Program-made: the position numbers and the translations under genes | Source of the DNA: Limnanthes douglasii subsp. nivea | Taxonomy: Eukaryota > Streptophyta > Magnoliopsida > Brassicales > Limnanthaceae | Reading direction: 5' to 3' | Length of the DNA stretch: 64,000 bases | Assembly (NCBI GenBank): GCA_036936605.1 | Contig: JAUPFV010000001.1 | Span: 113,716,771-113,780,770, forward strand | Notes under the pieces: model-generated | Told to the model about the DNA's origin: nothing | Databases searched by the model: none | What the model saw: the letters and a program-made list of their open reading frames with translations, nothing else | Shown here: positions 56,829 through 64,000 of the stretch, one piece after another | How the letters are laid out: every line of letters starts with the position of its first letter | How positions within the stretch are numbered: the stretch's first letter is position 1

Positions 56829-57427
56829 TTAAGGCTGAGCTTTGTTAGATGGCCCAGTCTCACTTGGTTTCTTCTTGGGATCAGTGGTGTCTTCATCTGG
56901 ACTCTCTCCGGTATTCTCTTCTTCATCAGTTGTATCATCCCAACCACTGGAATAGTTTTTCTTATCACCATCCACCATCGTGTGAAATGGGATGTCATCA
57001 TACTCCATAAATCGCCATAGATCTCCTAGTGTCCTCTTCAGAAATTTCTGATGAAAGAGCAAGACCATGTCTGACTTGACTTCAGCATACCTTTCTTCCT
57101 GGGAGTCTATCACCGTGTTGGTATAGGCATCAATCCTGGCTTGGATTGTCTTCTCCTATTCTTTCAACAAGTCATCTTTTTCTTGCTTAGCCTTGGACAC
57201 AACATCTTCAAGCGAAATTTTGTCGCTGGTTAGGGTCTGAATGACGTTGTCTTTGGCCTTCACCTCCTCTTTGGAAGTAGAAAGATTCTTCTCCAAGTCA
57301 GAATAGTTGGATTGAAGTTCTTTGACAACCCCCTCCGAAGTGGCCAGCTTGGTGGCCAAATCCTCATTCCCCCTCTTTAACTCCTAATTCTCTCTCTTTA
57401 ATGCCTCAATAATCTGGTTGGTAATAT
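56829..57427 (-). pseudogene. Tat antisense ORF, C-terminal half
   Basis: The minus strand encodes a heptad-rich coiled coil (57,420-57,156, e.g. KELQSNYSDLEKNLSTSKEE). After a stop it continues with DLWRFMEYDDIPFHTMVDGD and a strongly acidic tail (DDTTDEEENTGESPDEDTTD) ending at 56,829. The same order (coiled coil, IHFH/IPFH box, acidic tail) occurs at 62,653-61,911. The N-terminal domain would lie beyond 57,427 but is replaced by another element. Confidence 0.65.
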
Positions 57428-60400
57428 GAGCATCTATTGAATGCAATGAAATATGATAAATCTTGATTGTTACAAGAGTTCAGAAAATATTTAATTTTAT
57501 CAACCTATAAGAAAATAAAGAATCCTTCAGTCATCCAACGTTTGAATAGAACCATAGTGGGGTTTACTGGCAACTCGACTGATATAATTGGGGAATTTGA
57601 AGGAGAGGTCTTATTAGGAAAATGGCCATTCAATAAGTTAGTCATGGTTTTGTTTGTAGTGTTTGATTTTCCAACCTTTTACAATGCTATATTCGGTAGG
57701 TCTTGGTTATTTACGATGCATGTAGTAGCATCCAATATTCACCAATGTTTGAAATATGTCGTGGGAGATCAAGTAGGTGTCGTTCGAATTAGCCAAAGGG
57801 TGGCAAGGGAATGTTATATCACTTCTATTGCTCCAAAATCGTTAGAAGTAGTGAAAGTTGGCAGATAATAACAGTTAATGGATTCTCCTGCTAGATCAAG
57901 TGAGATAGATGATCCAATGGAGGCTCCTAGTGTTGTGATCTCATCTAAATATTTTGAAATTCATTACTTTGCAGAAGGGAAAAATGCCAGGGTCAAATTT
58001 AAATTACTCTTAGAATTAAAGGAAAAGTTATTGTCCTTTTTATCTAATAATCTACATGTGTTCCCTTAGTGCAACGAGGATGTGACTGGAATACCAACAA
58101 ATATAATTAGCCATAAACTATCTGTTAGATCCGATGCGGGACCGGTAGTGTAAATAATGAGAGTTTTTTCCAAGGAAAAATCAGAAGCCATAGTCCAAGA
58201 AGTAGATCGGTTAACCAATATAGGGCATATCAAAGAATCCTAGTATCCTCTATGCACTACTAACCTAGTTCTTGTTAAGAAGAAAATTTGAAAATGGTGT
58301 ATGTGCATTGATTTTACATATCTCAACGGAGCTTGCACCAATGATCCATTTCTAGTACCCCAGATAGATCAACTAGTAAAATTTTCACATCAGAAACAAG
58401 TTGTTATCTTTCATGGATGATTTTTTGGGTATAATCAGATGTAGATGGATCCAAGTGATCAAGATCACGCTACTTTAATCACTGACAGTGGGCTTCACTA
58501 CTATAAGGTAATGTCTTTTGGGTTGAAGAATTTTGGAGCCACTTATCAACGACTGGTTAATAAGGAATTTGCTCACCAGATTGGAAGAAATATGGAAGTT
58601 TATATCGGTAATATGATGGTTAAAATCCCTAAAGAGGAGGATTACATATCTGAAACTCCAGGAAACTTTTTCTAACTTGGAAGCCATCAACCTGAAATTA
58701 AACCCTAAAAAGTATACATTTGGTGTCCGATCCGGAAAAAATCTAGGTTACATTATACGTGAGAAAGGGATTCAAGCTGAACTATACTAATTGCATGCTT
58801 TGTGGCCATGGATCCACCTCTAGAATACTAAATACGTTCATATATTAACAGGAAGATTGGTAGTTTTAAACAGGTTTATCTCAAGATCGCCAGACAAGTG
58901 TGCTTAATTTTTCCAAGTATTAAGAAATGCCAAAGACTTCAATAGGTCTCCAAAATGTGATCAACCTTTCCTTGAATCAAATAACATCTATCTTCACCTA
59001 AAACATTATTTAAACCTGTAGACGAGGAACGAATTTATATGTAACTAGCATTATCGAAGTATGTTGTGAGTGCAGTATTAGTACGAGAAGTTGATAATTA
59101 TACCTTCTCTGTTTATTATATAAACAAGATCTTGTTAGAAGTTGATAAAAGGTACTTAAAATTGGAAAAACTAGCCTTAGCATTGGTGATAACAACCAGA
59201 AAAATGAGACCTTATTTTCAAGCACACTCTATCACACTTCGAATTTATTTTCGCTTGAAAATTATGTTACAGAATGCAGATATATCAGGAACAATGATCG
59301 AGTGATCAGTTGAGCTTGGGGATTATGATATTGACTTTGCATCCTGAACTGCAATCAAAGCCCAAGTTGTGGCAGATTTTTTAGTTGAATTTCACTCCAA
59401 AATGCCTCATAAATAAACTCTAACCAGTAAGCCTGAGAAGAAATGGGTAATCCAAACTAATAGTGGATCTAGCACAATGGGATATGGAGTTGGTATCTGC
59501 CTAATCTCCTCCATTGGGGATTGAATGTACCAAGCAATATATTTTGGTTTCAGAGTATCTAACAACTAGTCAGAATATGAAGCAACAATAACGGGATTGA
59601 GATTGGCTCAGATATGTAGTGCCAAAAGAGTCTGGTTGTTAAGTGATTCACAGTTAGTCATTCATCAAGCACAATGGCAATCTGAAACCAGGAAAGATCA
59701 CTTGATAAAGTATCTAGAGCTATTAACAGAGATCTCAACCAGTTTTAAACACGTTAAGTATGAGCATGCCCCACGATCAGAAAATTTAATGGTTGACTCC
59801 CTAGCCACTATAGCTTATTCTGAAGCATATCTTTGGATCATTATACAAGAATTCCCTTTCATAGTCACAAATTTAGGACTAAATGGTGATGTGAGAGAGA
59901 ATTTATATGTATCTACCATGGCTTCTCAAGATTAGAGGAGTGAGATCCACGAGTTTATCACTAATAGAGTTTTACCTCAAAACAAAGCTTCTGTCAAAAA
60001 TCTAAAATACAAAGCTCATGGGTTTGTGGTTCTAATAGAGGTTCTTTATGAAAAATTCTTCAGCAGGTCTTTGTTGCGCTGCCCTGGATCCAAAGCATCT
60101 CAAACTGTCATATCAAAACTACATGATGGGGAAGGACCGACACATTTTGGCTACAAATCTTTAACTAGAAGAGTCTTGTTAGCGGGGTACCATTGGCCTT
60201 CTATTATGGCAGATGTTAAAGACTTAGTGAGAAAATGTAACCATTATCAAAGGTATAGAAATGCAATCTATGTACCAGCAGTCCCCATGAAGTTTGTATC
60301 TGAAGTAGTACCATTTGAACGATAAGGACTTGATCTAGCCGGACCCCTTCCAATGGCTTCTAGGGGCTGTCGCACTATCATTTTGATAATATACTACTTT

Positions 60401-61167
60401 TCCTACTGGGTAGAGGCTGCACCCTTATCCGGGATAATATCTAAAGCAGTGTTAAAGTTTACTCTCTCTAACATATGCTGCAGGTTTGGTATTCTCAGGC
60501 GTATCACTACAGATAATGGTACTCAATTTGACAACAAAGATATGAAAGTATTTTGTGCATCAAGAGTAATTCAAAATTATTTCTCTTCTCCTTTTCATCA
60601 TCAAGCCATTGGAAAAGTTGAAGTAGCAAACATAATGATTTTAATGGCTTTAAAAAAGAATTTGAAATGAGCAATTGGGAAATGACTGAGTTATCTACAA
60701 GAAGTAATATGGGTCTATCAAACTACTCCCCACATAACCACTTAAGAGTCTCCATTTGATTTAGTTTATGGAATGTATCCAATTACACCAATAGAAGCTA
60801 CTCATCCCCATTTCAGAGTTCAAAATTATTCAGAAAAAATAATGAGATGACATTAAGGGATCTGTTGGATTTGATTGAGGAAAAGAAAATAAAAGCTCAC
60901 CTAAGAACTGTGCGTTACCAAATCTTGATGAGAAGAAGGTTTGAGTCTAAATTTAGAATAAAATACTTTCAAGTGAGAGATAAAGTTTTAAGAAAAGTAT
61001 TTTTACATACCAAGGAAAAGAAGTTCGAAAAGCTGGCTTCGAACTGGGAAGGACCATACATTGTGTATGAAAGGATCAAGAAAGGAACATACAAGCTCTT
61101 AGACAAAGAAGGCAATCTTTTAAAGCAACCTTGGAATGTTGAGCATCTAAGGTTGTATTTAGAGTAA
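57428..61167 (+). pseudogene. pol: Tat-lineage pol, second copy
   Basis: Begins inside the protease domain at the position homologous to ~51,858 of the neighbouring copy. Protease DTG is lost. Order: protease tail 57,467-57,868, linker 57,878-58,069 (KEKLLSFLSNNLHVFP), RT 58,080-58,790 (MSFGLKNFGATYQRLVNKEF; the catalytic box reads YIGN instead of YIDD), and RNase H 59,066-59,305. The archaeal-type RNase H is at 59,440-59,830 with its centre present (NN.SEYEATITGL, SDSQLVIHQAQ). Integrase is at 60,026-60,670 (HFGYKSLTRRVLLAGYHWPS, TTDNGTQFDNKD, IGKVEVANIM) and the C-terminal tail at 60,847-61,167. More than fifteen stops or frameshifts, so it is older than the 49,491 copy. Confidence 0.85.
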
Positions 61168-61343
61168 ACTTATTTTGTAAATATTTACTTTGTTCTAGCT
61201 TAATGTAAATATTATGGGGCATACTCTTTCCTACCCTGATGGCGCAGAGAGGTTTTAATGAGGTGTCTGAATCTCAATCAATCTACCATTTTTTTCCTTT
61301 AAAAGTGTTTTTGTTATACTTGGCCGAATCAATTTTTTATGTC

Positions 61344-61640
61344 TTTGAATGGATTAACTTCGAATAGCTTGGTTGGATAAAAGTTATGTTCTTTTCGAAT
61401 GAATTACCTTTGAATGGCTCGTATTTAAAATTTTGTATGCCTTTGAATGGATTACCTTTGAATGGTTTGTGTTTAAAACTTTGTATGCCTTTGAATGGAT
61501 TACCTTCGAATGGCTTGGTTCAATTAAAGTTGCGTTGCCTTCTAATGGATTACCTTGGAATGGGTGGGTTGGATTGAAGTTATGTTGTATTCGAATGGAT
61601 TACCTTCGAATTGCTTGGTCAGATTAAAGTTTGTTGCTTT
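61344..61640 (+). repeat. 49-bp minisatellite in the Tat 3' untranslated region
   Basis: Six tandem units start with (G/T)AATGGATTA at about 61,347, 61,397, 61,445, 61,493, 61,543 and 61,593 (spacing 48-50 bp). Consensus is GAATGGATTACCTTCGAATGG, then CTTGGTT..ATTAAAGTT-like sequence. Position: between pol and the antisense ORF. Confidence 0.9.
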
Positions 61641-61910
61641 GGTTCATTTGGTTTGGATTTTTTAATCATCTTTAAATAAAAATACTTAGTTGGGGTCAGA
61701 TATAATGGAAGCAAGAATATATATTGAAACATAAAGTATCATACCTTTATATTATAAAAAAAATCTGATCCAAACAACAAAACGTCTTGTATGTAACAAA
61801 GACTTACAACAAATAAACTCACAAATTGATCCGATCTAAATTCAACAAAAAAGCCTTGCACACATCAAAGACTTCAATTCAAACACACATACACATAAAA
61901 ATCGTTAACC

Positions 61911-63990
61911 TTAGGGCTCGTTCCCTTCGGTTTTCTTCTCTTCTATTTTATTTCCTTGGTGTTCTTCCTCATCCTTTTCTGGACGTTCACCATCCGAATT
62001 TTCTTCAGTTTCATCATCAGAATTATACTCATCAGATTCGTTCGAAGAAATATTTAATTTATCCCCCATAGACAGACTATGAAAATGAATCTGGTCAGCT
62101 GGCACAAACTTCTATAACTCCCCAAGAGACCGCTTATGGAATGCATTATGAAACAACATTACCAATCCGACTTAATGGATCCATCCCTCTGTTGCATGAA
62201 CTTCGATACTATATCAACATATGCAATCACAATATTAGATATGTCATGTGCCATCTTTTCTTTGAGAGAGGCAATTTCATCTTCTTTCTTCTTAAGAAGA
62301 TCTTCCATCCTTTTCTTTTCTTCGGATAAATGTTGAATGTTATCTTTATCCTTAGCTTGTTGGTCGTTCAAGGAAGTGATTTCTTTGGAAGTAGATAAAT
62401 GCAAATCATATTTAGCATGCATCTTATCATAATCGAATTTGGCTTGAAGTAGCCCTTCATTAAAGGTCTTCACTTCCTTACCCAAATTTTTGAACTTGTC
62501 TTTCTCTGCTTCGATGAAGTTCTTCAAAATTTGATTTTCATGAGATCTTACTTGCCTCTCCAAGTCAACTATTTGCATTATATTTCCTAAGACTGCATAC
62601 CCCAGTTCATCATGTTCATTACACACTTTGAAAGACTCTCCATAATATGTCACAACATTAGCAATGTTAGTAGATTAAGGGAAAAATTTGTCAAAATATT
62701 CAAAGTTGAAGTTTCCTATGTCATCTTACTGGTCATCATCTTCGGATGATGGTATGTTAATAGCATGAATTACTGGGGAGTGGGGATCAATAGCCGATTC
62801 GTCTTAAAGATGAACCTCTGTAGGAGTGATGGAAGGACGAACTTTTGATCAAAGTATGATATTCGGAACAATGGCGGTTTTCTTGTTCTTCATTTCTCTT
62901 TTGTCACTGCCCTCTTTATTCCTCTTTTGGCTTTTTTCTTCTTCTAAACGGTTAGATAGTCTGATGGTTTCTTAGTCTCTCCAATAATGACTGCGACAAC
63001 CTCCAACAAAGTTGCATCGATTTCATCCGGAGGCCCCATTTTCCCTAGCTCGGGAATAACTTGAGATGAACCATCTCTTTTCTTTTTATTATTCTTATAT
63101 TATCGAGATGACTATGAGCCCTATTCCTAGTTGGTATATAAAGTTTACCATCAGCTTCGTCATTTCTTTTAAAAATAATATAGGATCGGGGAAGAATGGT
63201 GAACTGTTCCCATGAAAGCTCACGAATCGGATTTGTTCTCCATAGGTGGGCTTTCACCATGTTCAATGGAGTAAAACAATTATGAAATCCATTTGACCAT
63301 TTTTCAGTGGCCCACTAATTCAGCTTTATGAATGCTATCCATCTTCCAGATGTTGTGAAAAAATCTTTGAGAACACTATAAAATAATTTCGATGAGAAAA
63401 CTAATGATATTAAAATATATGAACAAATTTTTTTAAGACATTTACCTGAGCTTTTCCAAAATCTTGTGAGCATGCTTGTATTTCCCTTAGATGTGATATT
63501 TCTATCATTTTCTCAAGCGCCACTAATAACGAGGAACTGAGTCCTTAAAAGCTTTTCAGTTTTTAATAAGTTGCCAACTACTTTATAGTCATTCCTCATA
63601 CTGAAGTAATAAAAAATGGATATGACCATTTCGACACAAACCTGCCACAACAGCAAACTATTCCATGTGGATCAAAAGTTTTGATAGTCTTAAAGCTATG
63701 ATGCTAGCTAAGAACATAAACCAGGAATCAGGGCTTAGTTGGATTAGGCATAACTTTACCAAGTGAAAATACCTCACTATTTATGGCTCTAAGGGAAACC
63801 GAAAACCCCAATTGAGTACTTCATTATAAACCGCCAATTCTCCTGCCTTGCAGTCCATCAGAGTTTATTCAGGAATAGGAATCCTCACTTTGCTTAATTT
63901 GGGAAACCCTCATTTTTTCTGAATCATATACAGTTTGGCTGTGTGAGAATATGCGTATGATAGTTTTTGTAAAACCAACAAATATTTGAT
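61911..63990 (-). pseudogene. Tat antisense ORF, nearly full-length decayed copy
   Basis: Read on the minus strand from the right edge. 63,990-63,045 is the gypsy-type transposon domain (weak LSPDSWFMF-like block near 63,720; NPIRELSWEQFTILPRSY at 63,266-63,150). It is followed by low-complexity sequence, then a coiled coil at 62,653-62,159 (LERQVRSHENQILKNFIEAE; DLLKKKEDEIASLKEK). The tail is at 62,105-61,911 (IHFHSLSMGDKLN, then acidic). It is colinear with the partial copies at 1-866 and 56,829-57,427, which together cover both ends. Stops and frameshifts separate the blocks. It probably continues beyond the window. Confidence 0.6.
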
Positions 63991-64000
63991 GCTAACTTTA

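Larger units (their letters stand above)
49491..57427 (+). mobile_element. Tat-lineage Ty3/Gypsy element with gag, pol and antisense ORF
   Basis: 5' LTR, primer-binding site, gag, protease, RT, RNase H, aRNase H, integrase and then an ORF on the opposite strand. The antisense ORF is cut at ~57,427, where sequence of another Tat copy starts in its protease domain. The 3' LTR is missing. The dual RNase H and antisense ORF place it in the Tat lineage (relatives of Grande/Retand/Ogre-type elements). Confidence 0.85.

Overview
The window is repeat-dense, AT-rich nuclear DNA of a flowering plant, most likely a eudicot, and appears intergenic or heterochromatic. The evidence is Tat-lineage Ty3/Gypsy elements with the extra plant-type RNase H, a plant mobile domain gene, a pentatricopeptide repeat (PPR) relic, a cytosolic neutral-invertase exon, and plant-type MULE, hAT and Helitron elements. 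I see no intact host gene, no rRNA or tRNA, and no CRISPR. Nearly everything is a transposable element or its debris, so most coding entries are pseudogenes.

Layout. 1-1,679: 3' end of a plus-strand Tat element with its antisense ORF and 3' LTR. 1,690-4,055: minus-strand Tat pol remnant. 4,056-8,925: AT-rich DNA with one foldback element. 8,926-9,793: Copia RNase H remnant. 10,000-12,460: LINE remnant. 12,764-18,240: minus-strand Tat element. 19,079-20,425: two decayed small SANT/Myb-like ORFs. 20,670-23,953: plant mobile domain gene flanked by short inverted repeats. 24,227-24,700: PPR pseudogene. 25,071-26,185: non-coding Mutator-like foldback element with a 9-bp target duplication. 27,249-27,564: MITE. 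27,661-29,084: internally deleted hAT. 29,518-42,900: complete 13.4-kb Mutator-like element (MULE). 44,098-48,620: Helitron Rep-helicase with host exon fragments beside it. 49,491-57,427: Tat element with LTR, gag and pol. 57,428 to the right edge: another Tat copy joined directly to the previous one.

The most interesting object is the 13.4-kb MULE. Its ends carry a perfect 9-bp target duplication. It encodes a DDE transposase on the plus strand. On the minus strand it encodes a small acidic protein, an intact 122-residue SANT/Myb-like protein and a large DUF1985-like/Ulp1 protease gene. Its non-coding DNA, including an intron of the transposase gene, is filled with dozens of copies of a short CpG-containing motif (about ACGC[G/T]AGA[T/C]) that I do not see elsewhere in the window. 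A DUF1985-like protein together with an element-specific motif array resembles the VANC anti-silencing system of Arabidopsis VANDAL elements. I suggest this is an analogous, CpG-based system. The SANT-like protein has two relatives at 19-20 kb, and all three loci have E2F-like sites upstream.

The Tat copies show the same architecture as one another: LTR, gag, protease, reverse transcriptase, RNase H, second RNase H, integrase, then an ORF on the opposite strand before the 3' LTR. Three copies of this antisense ORF can be compared in the window.
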